DNA of 15,351 nucleotides from Bacteroidales bacterium Bact_23 (GTDB lineage: Bacteria; Bacteroidota; Bacteroidia; Bacteroidales; Lentimicrobiaceae). The first letter of the stretch is position 1. Every line of letters starts with the position of its first letter. The notes below the pieces were generated by a model. That model was not told the DNA's origin. It did no database searches and saw only the letters and a program-made list of their open reading frames with translations. Made by a program: the position numbers and the translations under genes. Below, one piece after another: positions 8,180-14,938 of this stretch. Where the stretch lies: NCBI GenBank assembly GCA_001603685.1, contig LUZO01000172.1, positions 1 to 15,351 on the forward strand, written 5' to 3'.

Positions 8180-9261
8180 GGGTTCTGGATTGTAAGTTTA
8201 TCAATTCTTACCGGCATACCGCTGCGGGCCTGAAGGATTCCGCTCATCAGCACGGTGTCGCCGGCCTTGAGGCCATCTACAATCTGCACCGCCTCATTGG
8301 TTCGTATGCCAATCGAGACACTGCGGGCTTCGGCTTTGCCGGCCCGGTAAACGAATACCTTAAATCCGCCGAGTTCCGGAATTATGGCCTGTGCCGGAAC
8401 GGTAATGGCATCGCTGAGATGGTGCAGTCTGAACTCCACCCGTGCATACGCACCTGGATTCAGCTCATTGCGTGTATTGGGGTACAAAGCGCGCACGGTA
8501 AGGGCGCGGGTTACCGGGTCGATTCTGGGCTCGGTGGCATAAACTACCGCTTCGAGCTCTTTTTCAATATTTTCAACGGTAAATTTCACCTTCTCTCCCC
8601 TGGATACCGATGCAGCAAAGCGTTCGGGAACCGTAAATTCCAGTTTTACGGGAACGGTGCGGGTAAGGCTTGCAATGCGCTGGCCGGGTGTTACATAAGC
8701 GCCTTCGCTCACCTGACGCAATCCGATGGTACCATCGAAAGGCGCCACAATGCGCGTTTTTTGCAACTGCGCCTGAATCAGTGCGGCTTCAGCCTGAACG
8801 GTATTGAGTTCGGTTAATGCCCGGTCGTACACCTCCTGGCTTACCGCCTCCTTGGCAAGCAGTGATTTCTGACGGGCTTCGCGCTCTTCGGCAAGTTTCA
8901 GGGTGTAGCTGTTTTTCTGTTGCTGAGCCAGCAACTCGGCATCGTTGATGGTGGCCAGCAGATCGCCTTTACGCACAGCCGAGCCCTCTGAAAACCTGAT
9001 GGAGGTGATCCGACCGGAAACTTCGGCGCTCAAATCAACCTGCTCATCGGCAAGTATGGTGCCGGTGGCGTAAATCAGATCTGAAAGGTTACTCGCCGTA
9101 AGTACCACCACCTGAACCGGCAGCAACTCCTGACCCGACGGCTGTGCAGATCCGGCATTGCCGCTCTTTCTTTCGAACCAGCCGGCCTTGTTACCAACTA
9201 TGAATACGATCACAGCCAGGATCAGAATAATCGAAAAATTCCGTTTTACAAGTTTAGACAT
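8176..9261 (-). CDS. RND efflux periplasmic adaptor (membrane fusion protein, AcrA/MexA-like)
   Basis: This adaptor joins the RND pump to the TolC channel across the periplasm. The 361-aa protein has an uncleaved N-terminal anchor at about 8-23 in place of a lipoprotein signal. The two halves of a lipoyl-like domain lie at about 74-106 (SAEVSGRITSIRFSEGSAV) and 169-198 (TRIVAPFDGTIGLRQVSEG). They flank a short alpha-hairpin at about 107-168, rich in Ala, Glu and Gln. A beta-barrel domain follows at about 203-280, then a membrane-proximal domain to the end. It is the first gene of the efflux operon and shares an ATGA overlap with the pump gene. A promoter candidate and an inverted repeat lie in its leader. 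No linked TetR, MarR or two-component regulator is present in the window, so control must come from elsewhere or from the leader. Confidence 0.95.
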   Translation of the reverse strand: MSKLVKRNFSIILILAVIVFIVGNKAGWFERKSGNAGSAQPSGQELLPVQVVVLTASNLSDLIYATGTILADEQVDLSAEVSGRITSIRFSEGSAVRKGDLLATINDAELLAQQQKNSYTLKLAEEREARQKSLLAKEAVSQEVYDRALTELNTVQAEAALIQAQLQKTRIVAPFDGTIGLRQVSEGAYVTPGQRIASLTRTVPVKLEFTVPERFAASVSRGEKVKFTVENIEKELEAVVYATEPRIDPVTRALTVRALYPNTRNELNPGAYARVEFRLHHLSDAITVPAQAIIPELGGFKVFVYRAGKAEARSVSIGIRTNEAVQIVDGLKAGDTVLMSGILQARSGMPVRIDKLTIQNP

Positions 9262-9290
9262 GTGTAGTTAGTTAGATGTCAATATATTAA

Positions 9291-9309
9291 GGTCAGTCCA
9301 TTGCTGACC
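9291..9309. promoter_or_regulatory. Inverted repeat in the efflux-operon leader (possible operator or leader hairpin)
   Basis: The perfect inverted repeat GGTCAG-N7-CTGACC starts about 25 bp downstream of the predicted transcription start of the efflux operon and about 30 bp upstream of the fusion-protein ATG. Its size and symmetry fit a repressor operator. It could equally be a short RNA hairpin. The sequence alone does not decide. Confidence 0.4.
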
Positions 9310-9339
9310 GGAGAACCCATCCCGAAAAAAAACAGATGG

Positions 9340-9347
9340 CAAAGTTA
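9340..9347 (-). promoter_or_regulatory. Candidate promoter (-7 element) of the efflux operon
   Basis: The minus strand reads TAACTTTG followed by CC, an exact TAnnTTTG match. It lies about 79 bp upstream of the fusion-protein start. No -33 TTTG is visible at 19-21 bp; the upstream sequence is mainly A- and T-runs. The same eight bases, followed by CC, precede sui1 at 13850-13857. Confidence 0.5.
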
Positions 9348-9772
9348 AAAAAAATCATTCCGGCAGGTTTTTTTTACCCATTTTTCAGAAAACCCAATAG
9401 CCGTACCCGATAAGTAAAAGCATACCCGAAGCACTTTCCCGATGATTTTAAAAAGCCGCTTAAAAAATTACAACTGTATAACAAGCACAGGTCATAAATG
9501 TTGAAACCTTGCAATCAGACACCTCCCGGAAACCGGGCGAACAGAAATCTTCGCCTTTAAAATCAATAGAATCTGACTACAAGACAAAACCCAGACTTAT
9601 ATGCCATCTGAAATCCCGGGTTGAACCGAACATATAAATGGAAACTTTTTCCTGTTATTTCAGATATTCAAGTGAGATGCTGAAACCGTTGAAACTGGCC
9701 ATAGCCAACGGCACAATTGGGCCCAATCACTCTCCTGAATCTCAGAAAAGCGGCCGGAGCCGGAAAATATCC

Positions 9773-9780
9773 TATTTTTG
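9773..9780 (+). promoter_or_regulatory. Candidate idi promoter (-7 element)
   Basis: The plus strand reads TATTTTTG followed by CA, identical to the -7 box of the rpsO promoter candidate. No -33 element is evident. Transcription would begin near 9787 and give an unusually long leader of about 135 nt before idi. Confidence 0.45.
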
Positions 9781-9887
9781 CAGCAATTCGCTCACTGCTG
9801 AAGAGAAGTGCCGGAAACGGGAAGAGGCCGGCGGGTTTAACGAATGGATTATGAAACACCGGTACCCCGTGTGTGGCGAGTGGCACT
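9781..9887 (+). other. Possible structured leader upstream of idi
   Basis: Several complementary segments are visible: CAGCA/TGCTG (9781-9785 with 9796-9800), AGTGCC/GGCACT (9807-9812 with 9882-9887) and GCCGG/CCGGC (9810-9814 with 9828-9832). The last two compete for bases 9810-9812, so they are alternatives. The long-range AGTGCC/GGCACT helix would enclose about 70 nt, as in a folded domain. I do not recognise a known riboswitch class. It may be chance pairing in GC-rich DNA. Confidence 0.25.
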
Positions 9888-9913
9888 GTAAAGGTGTGAA
9901 AATTAACATTTAA
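9851..9913 (+). CDS. Possible 20-codon leader ORF before idi
   Basis: An ATG at 9851 opens a 20-codon frame (MKHRYPVCGEWHCKGVKINI) whose TAA ends 10 bp before the idi ATG. It falls inside the predicted idi leader and overlaps the right arm of the AGTGCC/GGCACT pairing. No Shine-Dalgarno or family match is visible, and a frame this short can arise by chance. I list it because its position would allow coupling to idi. Confidence 0.15.
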   Translation: MKHRYPVCGEWHCKGVKINI

Positions 9914-9923
9914 AAGAATCAGA

Positions 9924-10442
9924 ATGGAAGAATTTGTAATTCTTGTAGATACCAACGACCGGGAAACCGGAAAGATGGAGAAAATGCAGGCCCACATTGA
10001 GGCAAAGCTGCATCGTGCATTTTCCGTATTTGTATTCAACAGCAAGGGCGAGCTGATGCTTCAGCAGAGGGCGCTCTCGAAATACCACACCCCCGGTTTA
10101 TGGACCAACACCTGCTGCAGCCATCCGCGCCCGGGCGAGCAGACCATAGATGCGGCACACCGAAGGTTGGTGGAGGAAATGGGCTTCGATTGCGAAATTG
10201 AAGAGGTGTTCAGCTTCCTCTACAAAGTCCCCTTCGACAATAACCTTACCGAGCACGAAATTGACCATGTGTTTGTCGGCTCTTCGGATGCCGTACCGGA
10301 AATAAACCCCGAAGAGGTTGAAAGCTACCGGTTTGCCACCATGGACAGCATCAGGGAAGAGATGAAACTCACCCCCGGAAAATTCACCCCCTGGTTCAGG
10401 ATTGCCTTTGAAAGGGTGGATGAGTTCTACAAAAGCAGGTAA
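9924..10442 (+). CDS. idi: Isopentenyl-diphosphate delta-isomerase, type I
   Basis: This cytoplasmic Nudix-fold enzyme interconverts isopentenyl and dimethylallyl diphosphate. It balances precursors for quinones, undecaprenyl phosphate and other isoprenoids. The 172-aa protein is close to E. coli IDI (182 aa). Metal and catalytic residues are visible: H24 and H30 (MQAHIEAKLHRAF), catalytic C65 with H67 in TNTCCSHP, and E110 and E112 in LTEHEIDHVF. A degenerate Nudix helix, GEQTIDAAHRRLVEEMG, lies at 71-87. It is the only complete plus-strand gene here and appears monocistronic. It is divergent from the efflux operon and convergent with the channel gene, with 36 bp between the stop codons. I see no other isoprenoid gene in the window, and a good Shine-Dalgarno is absent, as for most starts here. 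Confidence 0.96.
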   Translation: MEEFVILVDTNDRETGKMEKMQAHIEAKLHRAFSVFVFNSKGELMLQQRALSKYHTPGLWTNTCCSHPRPGEQTIDAAHRRLVEEMGFDCEIEEVFSFLYKVPFDNNLTEHEIDHVFVGSSDAVPEINPEEVESYRFATMDSIREEMKLTPGKFTPWFRIAFERVDEFYKSR

Positions 10443-10472
10443 TCTGACAACAGATTCATAATCAACTGCTTT
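10432..10472. terminator. Weak bidirectional terminator between idi and the channel gene
   Basis: The outer stem AAAGCAG/CTGCTTT (10432-10438 with 10466-10472) encloses an inner hairpin AATCTG-ACAA-CAGATT (10441-10456). It spans the idi stop codon and most of the convergent gap. Read on the minus strand, the outer stem ends in a run of four T. The plus-strand side has only TTTAG. Placement supports termination, but the short T-tracts make it weak. Confidence 0.4.
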
Positions 10473-10478
10473 AGAAGA

Positions 10479-11756
10479 TTAGTTGCCCGGTTTGAGCGCC
10501 GATCCAAGTAACATAATATCGGCACTCGACGGATTCTGGAACACCCTGAGGTTAAATTCAGGCACAGCAGCCAGCAGATGATCGAAAATATCGGACTGCA
10601 GATTCTCGTATTTTGCCCACTCCTGCTCCCGGCTGAAAACATAAATCTCAATCGGAATACCGCTTTCGCCGGGTTGAAGCTGCCTTACCAGGAAAGTCAT
10701 CTCCTGATGAATACTGGGGTTGTTGTGCAGATATGCCGAGACATAGGCCCGGAAAATCCCGAGGTTTGTCTGCCGGCGGCCGTTAACAAGAACTGAGTTG
10801 TCAATATTATGGGCAGTATTGTATTCGGCCAGTTCCTTTTCCTTCTCTTCAATATAAGGCCTGAGAATCTGAATCTGCATAAAGCGGTCAATCATCTCCT
10901 GCGAACAGAACTTCACACTGTTGATATCAATGAATACCGAGCGTTTGATTCGCCTTCCGCCCGATTCCGACATCCCTCTCCAGTTGGTAAAGCTGTCTGA
11001 CACAAGCGAATATGTCGGAATGGTGGTGATGGTTTTATCCCAGTTCTGTACCTTGACTGTCGTCAGCGAGATGTCAATCACTTCGCCGTCGGCGTTCGAT
11101 TTGTTCATCACAATCCAGTCGCCCTGGCGTATCATATCGTTGGCCGAAATCTGAATGCCGGCCACAAAGCCAAGGATGGGGTCTTTGAAGATCAACAGCA
11201 ATACGGCCGAGAAAGCACCAAGACCTCCGAGCAGATATACGGGCGATTTATTTAGAAGGATGGCTATCATCACGATAAGGCCGATCAGAATTATCACAAT
11301 TTTGAATACCTGCAGATAACCCTTTATAGGCTTCGTTTTCGATACCTCATATCCTGAATAGATGTCATAAACGGCATTCAGAAAAGCAACGGCTGAAGCA
11401 ATGAATACAAAAACCAGATAGATCTGGGTAATCAGATTGACCCAGTTAAGCAAACGGGGGAACTCTTCAAGGGTATAAGGGGCAACAAATCCAACCAGCA
11501 CCCCGGGAATAAACAGTATCAGTTTATGGAAGAATCGCTTGTTGTACAATGAATCATCCCATGAGGTGCTCGAACGGCGGGTGATCCGTCGCAGAACGCC
11601 CAATACCACAAACCGCGCAATGTAATAGATTATAATAATGAGCGCCAGCGAGATAAAGAAATCAATCATATCGCTGATTCGCAGCGAGAAACTCTCGCTA
11701 AGCCCAATATCCACAAGCCATTGCTTTAATGGCGAGCTTATTTGCATCAACTTCAT
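10479..11756 (-). CDS. ybdG: Mechanosensitive ion channel, YbdG/MscM type of the MscS superfamily
   Basis: This is an inner-membrane channel that releases solutes or ions when membrane tension rises. The 425-aa protein resembles E. coli YbdG (415 aa) in length and in characteristic blocks. Predicted membrane segments lie at about 29-55, 78-93, 105-128 and 148-168. A pore-lining helix at about 171-200 has GGLGAFSAVLLLIFKD. The cytoplasmic MscS beta domain follows with NADGEVIDISLTTVKVQNWD and TTIPTYSLVSDSFTNWRGM. The block SESGGRRIKRS at about 263-273 is typical of the YbdG subgroup and separates it from short MscS proteins. The ATG lies 2 bp after the stop of the glycosyltransferase gene, so the two are surely co-transcribed. 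An in-frame ATG three codons on is an alternative start. The actual conductance cannot be inferred. Confidence 0.93.
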   Translation of the reverse strand: MKLMQISSPLKQWLVDIGLSESFSLRISDMIDFFISLALIIIIYYIARFVVLGVLRRITRRSSTSWDDSLYNKRFFHKLILFIPGVLVGFVAPYTLEEFPRLLNWVNLITQIYLVFVFIASAVAFLNAVYDIYSGYEVSKTKPIKGYLQVFKIVIILIGLIVMIAILLNKSPVYLLGGLGAFSAVLLLIFKDPILGFVAGIQISANDMIRQGDWIVMNKSNADGEVIDISLTTVKVQNWDKTITTIPTYSLVSDSFTNWRGMSESGGRRIKRSVFIDINSVKFCSQEMIDRFMQIQILRPYIEEKEKELAEYNTAHNIDNSVLVNGRRQTNLGIFRAYVSAYLHNNPSIHQEMTFLVRQLQPGESGIPIEIYVFSREQEWAKYENLQSDIFDHLLAAVPEFNLRVFQNPSSADIMLLGSALKPGN

Positions 11757-11758
11757 AA

Positions 11759-13390
11759 CTATTCCGCTTTATTGAGTAATTCAACAGTTTCTTTCTTCAG
11801 TTTCACAATTTTCATAGGCTGATTATGCCTGTACAGGTTAAAATCATATACGGTTTCATAAGCATCATCGGGCAGCAGACGCGGATCGAGGTAGTAGTAG
11901 TCCGTGGTATTGAACCCGTGGTGCTGAAATTTAAGCAGTTCCATTTTTCCGAGCGTAATATAAAAAGTGGTGGCATGTTCGGTTTCGGAATCCCTGAAAA
12001 CGGAAAGTTTTGAATCTCCGGTTACTTCGGCAGCCATCAGCGCTCCTTCCTTATGCCGCTGAAAGTCATCGTAGCGCGGCGGAATGATAAACCAGTCGAA
12101 GCCGATGCGCAGCACCAGCATGGCAGCGGCGAAGATTACCATTCGCTGCTCTTTCAGCCTGAAATAGAGCCAGGTAAGCAGCAGCATGCTGAGGCACATC
12201 GCGCCGGCTTTCAGCCAGGCATGCGGCACAAATCCGGTCTGCTCAAGCATGGGCATAGGTATGGCAATCACAATGCCGAGAATCATCACCCCCATCAGGA
12301 AATATTCTACTACGCGGCTGTAACGGCCGTTTTTGCCGAGATCAAGGAAAAAGTGGTAAACCAGCACCGAAAACAGCGGCGGGAAGAGCATAAAAATATA
12401 GCGGGGATACGACTCGGGCGATGTCCAGTATATGATGATATTGTAGATAAACACAAGGAAATTGAAGCGGAGGAAGGGGTGTTCACGCAGAGTTGACCTG
12501 AAATTACGGCGGAAAAAGTAGATCCACAGCACCGACCACGGGAAGAAATGGTAGAACATTTCAAGCGGGAAGCTGAAAAGATGGGTGGTGAACCGCTGCC
12601 AGCCATAGTTGATGATGGTGCGCTTTTCCGATTCGCTGAAAAGCGTTTTAAACACCTTTATATCAAATGGATGCACCTGAAAATAGGCAAAATAGTAAAC
12701 GCCTGTAATCAGCAGGAAAAGTCCGATGCCGGCAAAATGTTTCCACGAAAACAACTTTTTGAACTCCCGGTTGTAGCTGAACCAGACCAGCAGCGTAATC
12801 CCCTGAAATACCAGCGACGGCAGCCCTTTCATCAGAAAGGTAACCGCTGTAAGCAGGTATGACACCATGAACAAGGCCAGATATTTCTTTTGCCGGTGAA
12901 AATGAAAGATCAGCATGAATGAGAGATAGACCAGCCACGAAAAGGTGATGTCGATCAGTCCGAGGAAGGAATCCCAGAACAGAATACGGCCTGAGGTAAT
13001 AAACAGGATGGCAACAATAAATCCCTGCTTTTTGCCAAGATGCTGCTTTACAAAATAGAATATTGTAATGCCGAACAGCAAAAGCCCCACCACTACCGGC
13101 AGTCGGAGGGTAAACTCCGAATAATTGCCCGCAAGCCTGAAAAATGCAATGATAATCCAGTTGTAGAGTGGCGGCTTGTTGTAGTAAAATTCACCGTTGA
13201 TGGTCGGAGTGATGTAATTGCCGCTCACGATCATCTCGAGTGCCACAATGGCGCGGGTAGGTTCATCGGTGGGAAAGTTGATGGCCAGAAATCCCAGATG
13301 CCAGAGCAGAGCCGGGAACAACAAAAGCACCGTCAACAGATAGAAAAACCAGGGATTTCGTTTCAGAAAATTCAGCACTCCGTTGCCCAT
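11759..13390 (-). CDS. ArnT/PMT-like integral-membrane glycosyltransferase (GT39/GT83 superfamily)
   Basis: This is probably a GT-C fold enzyme that transfers a sugar from a polyprenyl-phosphate donor to an acceptor on the outer face of the inner membrane. From the ATG at 13390 it is 543 aa. The N-terminus NFLKRNPWFF leads into TM1 at about 13-33. The first periplasmic loop has the expected acidic motif TDEPTRAIVALEM (D42, E43) and the NGEFYYNKPPLYNW block, both characteristic of ArnT-like proteins. About ten further hydrophobic segments follow to about residue 440, including the TSPESYPRYIFMLFPPL region. A soluble C-terminal domain of about 100 residues ends the chain. The frame is open to a TTG at 13414, but the ATG gives a natural N-terminus. 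It lies 38 bp after sui1 and 2 bp before ybdG. The acceptor could be lipid A, another glycolipid or protein; I cannot tell. Confidence 0.85.
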   Translation of the reverse strand: MGNGVLNFLKRNPWFFYLLTVLLLFPALLWHLGFLAINFPTDEPTRAIVALEMIVSGNYITPTINGEFYYNKPPLYNWIIIAFFRLAGNYSEFTLRLPVVVGLLLFGITIFYFVKQHLGKKQGFIVAILFITSGRILFWDSFLGLIDITFSWLVYLSFMLIFHFHRQKKYLALFMVSYLLTAVTFLMKGLPSLVFQGITLLVWFSYNREFKKLFSWKHFAGIGLFLLITGVYYFAYFQVHPFDIKVFKTLFSESEKRTIINYGWQRFTTHLFSFPLEMFYHFFPWSVLWIYFFRRNFRSTLREHPFLRFNFLVFIYNIIIYWTSPESYPRYIFMLFPPLFSVLVYHFFLDLGKNGRYSRVVEYFLMGVMILGIVIAIPMPMLEQTGFVPHAWLKAGAMCLSMLLLTWLYFRLKEQRMVIFAAAMLVLRIGFDWFIIPPRYDDFQRHKEGALMAAEVTGDSKLSVFRDSETEHATTFYITLGKMELLKFQHHGFNTTDYYYLDPRLLPDDAYETVYDFNLYRHNQPMKIVKLKKETVELLNKAE

Positions 13391-13428
13391 AGTTCGTATT
13401 ATACAGAATATCAATTACTTGCAACCAA

Positions 13429-13782
13429 TCAACCGCCCGACAGTTTTACCTTATACCCCTTTTTGAGGAGGTAATCGAGTATTTTTTGCCTGAAATCGCC
13501 CTGCACCAGAATCTCACCGTTTTCGGAAGTTCCTCCGGCAGCGCACAGGTTTTTAAGTTCCTTTGCCAGCGATGCCAGATCGGCAGAAGTGCCGGCAAAA
13601 CCGGTAATCAGCGTAGCCTTTTTGCCGCCTTTCAGTTTTCTGTCGAGCATAATGCGCAGGTTCTGCTGAGCCGGCGGCAGTGTTTCCTGTTCAGGCTCGC
13701 TGCCATAATCGTACTTAAAATCAGGATTGGTGGAGTAAACCACCCCCTGCGGACGGTTTTGCTTTGATTTTTTTTCGCTCAT
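13429..13782 (-). CDS. SUI1/eIF1-like translation factor (YciH family)
   Basis: This is a bacterial homologue of eukaryotic initiation factor eIF1, which monitors start-codon selection. The bacterial role is less certain, though YciH has been linked to initiation fidelity or translational repression. From the ATG at 13782 it is 117 aa. A charged, probably disordered N-terminus of about 39 residues precedes the SUI1 core at about 40-114. The core has LKGGKKATLITGF, LAKELKNLCAAGGTSENGE, ILVQGDFRQKI and a final GYKVKLSGG, all family hallmarks. A GTG one codon upstream is an alternative start, but the ATG is preferred. It heads a group with the membrane glycosyltransferase and the mechanosensitive channel, with no obvious functional tie. 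A promoter candidate with TAACTTTG precedes it. Confidence 0.93.
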   Translation of the reverse strand: MSEKKSKQNRPQGVVYSTNPDFKYDYGSEPEQETLPPAQQNLRIMLDRKLKGGKKATLITGFAGTSADLASLAKELKNLCAAGGTSENGEILVQGDFRQKILDYLLKKGYKVKLSGG

Positions 13783-13815
13783 CACACTGTTCAGTCAAAA
13801 AATGATGAAACAGAG

Positions 13816-13835
13816 ATCCGGCTGCAATTCCGGAT
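13816..13835 (-). other. Stem-loop in the sui1 leader
   Basis: The perfect 6-bp inverted repeat ATCCGG-N8-CCGGAT lies 8 bp downstream of the predicted transcription start and 33 bp upstream of the sui1 ATG. It has no T-tract, so it is unlikely to be a terminator. It may stabilise the 5' end of the mRNA or be a regulatory site. Its function is not visible from the sequence. Confidence 0.4.
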
Positions 13836-13849
13836 ATGATTTCAACCGG

Positions 13850-13857
13850 CAAAGTTA
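13850..13857 (-). promoter_or_regulatory. Candidate promoter (-7 element) of the sui1-glycosyltransferase-ybdG operon
   Basis: The minus strand reads TAACTTTG followed by CC, an exact TAnnTTTG match identical to the site before the efflux operon. It is 68 bp upstream of the sui1 ATG and predicts a leader of about 60 nt. No convincing -33 TTTG is present at the expected spacing. Confidence 0.5.
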
Positions 13858-13926
13858 ATGGGTTTTGCATTAATCCTGACAGCCGCACCCAACTCTCCTG
13901 AACGGCAGCACCTTCTCCGGCATAAA

Positions 13927-13952
13927 TTCAGGCCACCATTACCCTGCCTGAA
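13927..13952 (-). terminator. Inverted repeat between the lipid kinase and sui1 (possible terminator)
   Basis: The perfect 7-bp inverted repeat TTCAGGC/GCCTGAA with a 12-nt spacer lies about 56 bp after the stop codon of the kinase gene. On the minus strand it is followed only by a short TTTAT, so termination would be weak. The placement fits the end of the kinase transcript before the sui1 promoter. Confidence 0.3.
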
Positions 13953-13999
13953 CTATTCGCTACAAAAAATCTACCCCTGAAAACAAATCTCCGGAAAAG

Positions 14000-14020
14000 A
14001 ATAATCATCAGGGGATTATT
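14000..14020 (-). terminator. AT-rich hairpin overlapping the end of the lipid-kinase gene
   Basis: The stem AATAATC/GATTATT (7 bp, loop of 7) spans the TGA of the kinase gene. On the minus strand it is followed by CTTTTCC. The stem is AT-rich and the T-run is short, so it is at best a weak terminator. The inverted repeat at 13927-13952 is a rival candidate. Confidence 0.25.
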
Positions 14021-14898
14021 ATCTTTAAAGAAGCAGGATTAACCCTGATATCCAACTCCTTACCCATTCTTACAGGCTCTCCGTCGAGGTTAACCCAGGA
14101 GCTCTTGTTCATCAAAACCTGTACACTCCTGGCTTTGATGATCTCAAGATACTCCGAAGTATCGATCTTCCTGGTAAGCAGCAGCCCGACGATATATGGC
14201 GCATAAATTACCGGCACTTTCCGTACGATACAGACATCAACCAGACCATCGTCAATGCGCGCAGTGGGCGAGATAATGGTGTTGTACCCGAATTGGTTGG
14301 TATTGGCAAAGCTGATAAAAAGCGCTTCACGGCTGTATGGTTTCCCGTCAATCACCAGCTCATAATTCTCAGGAATGTAATCGGGATACTCTTTTGAAAC
14401 AATTTTGAAATATGAGAGGAAACCCCTTTGCCCGGACCGGGCGAATTTCTTTGCCACAAGGGCATCAAAACCAACACCGGCAATTGAAATGAAAAGGTTG
14501 TCGTTGAGGCTGACCGTGTCTATCTCCTTAATTTTCATGTTGTTGATGATTGCCAGGCTTTCACCAACATCTACCGGAATTCCGAGATGATGCGCCAGCC
14601 CGTTTCCCGAGCCGGCCGGAATAAGCGCCAGCAACGAATCGTTGCCAATCATCCCCTTCACCACCTGATTCAGGGTGCCATCCCCTCCTACCGCCGCAAT
14701 AATCCCAAAACCGGAAGCCGCAGCTTCGCGGCTGAGCGTCATAACCTGTTCGGGCGATCTGCTGTAGGCTATCTCCCATTCAAAACGGCCGGCATCCAGG
14801 GTTTTGGCAACCAACCCGGAAAGCATCTTTTTCTGAGATTGACGAACCCCGGAAACCGGATTTACGATAAAAAAAATCCGCTTTTTTATTTCACCCAT
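14008..14898 (-). CDS. Diacylglycerol/sphingosine kinase-family lipid kinase (YegS/DgkB-like)
   Basis: This is probably a cytoplasmic, membrane-associated kinase that phosphorylates diacylglycerol or another lipid alcohol using ATP. The 296-aa protein has the family length. NPVSG lies at 13-17, the nucleotide-binding GGDGTLNQV at 71-79 and PAGSGNGLAHHLGIP at 94-108. GVGFDALVA follows at 141-149, DDGLVDVCIV at 216-225 and the catalytic-region LDGEP at 271-275. Bacteroidota make sphingolipids, so a sphingoid or ceramide substrate is possible, but the sequence does not separate the options. It has its own promoter candidate (14931-14938), and 225 bp separate its end from sui1, so it is probably a separate unit. 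The ATG at 14898 gives MGEIKKRIFFIVNP, a natural start for the first beta strand. Confidence 0.93.
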   Translation of the reverse strand: MGEIKKRIFFIVNPVSGVRQSQKKMLSGLVAKTLDAGRFEWEIAYSRSPEQVMTLSREAAASGFGIIAAVGGDGTLNQVVKGMIGNDSLLALIPAGSGNGLAHHLGIPVDVGESLAIINNMKIKEIDTVSLNDNLFISIAGVGFDALVAKKFARSGQRGFLSYFKIVSKEYPDYIPENYELVIDGKPYSREALFISFANTNQFGYNTIISPTARIDDGLVDVCIVRKVPVIYAPYIVGLLLTRKIDTSEYLEIIKARSVQVLMNKSSWVNLDGEPVRMGKELDIRVNPASLKIIIP

Positions 14899-14930
14899 AC
14901 AGGAATAAATTCATAATGGTAAAGTGCGGG

Positions 14931-14938
14931 CAAATTTA
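14931..14938 (-). promoter_or_regulatory. Candidate promoter (-7 element) of the lipid-kinase gene
   Basis: The minus strand reads TAAATTTG followed by CC, an exact TAnnTTTG match, 32 bp upstream of the kinase ATG. A TTAT lies 20 bp upstream as a poor -33 candidate. The predicted leader is about 26 nt. Confidence 0.5.

Larger units (their letters stand above)
9262..9923. other. 662-bp divergent intergenic region between the efflux operon and idi
   Basis: No convincing protein gene is visible in this region. It holds a minus-strand promoter candidate for the efflux operon (9340-9347) and an inverted repeat in that leader (9291-9309). It also holds a plus-strand promoter candidate for idi (9773-9780) and a probably structured idi leader. 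The middle part, about 9381-9770, holds only a small CCCGG-AAA-CCGGG palindrome (9525-9537). A 91-codon plus-strand frame at 9638-9913 has no family resemblance and runs through the promoter candidate. Confidence 0.7.

Noticed and set aside
9807..9897. Cobalamin riboswitch before idi (GGGAA and CACTGTAAAG stretches look similar)
   Set aside because: The conserved cobalamin core (the AATCC region and the CCCGC-ACTGT block) is not present in the right order. idi is also not a usual target.
9638..9913. 91-codon plus-strand frame upstream of idi
   Set aside because: It runs through the idi promoter candidate and the composition looks random (several Cys, Ser and basic runs with no domain). Only its last 20 codons from an internal ATG are kept, as a low-confidence leader ORF.
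9668..10045. 125-codon minus-strand frame
   Set aside because: About one third of it is antisense to the certain idi gene, and the protein resembles nothing I know.
13391..13414. TTG start of the glycosyltransferase
   Set aside because: A nearby ATG at 13390 gives a natural N-terminus before the first membrane helix. The extra eight residues have no support.
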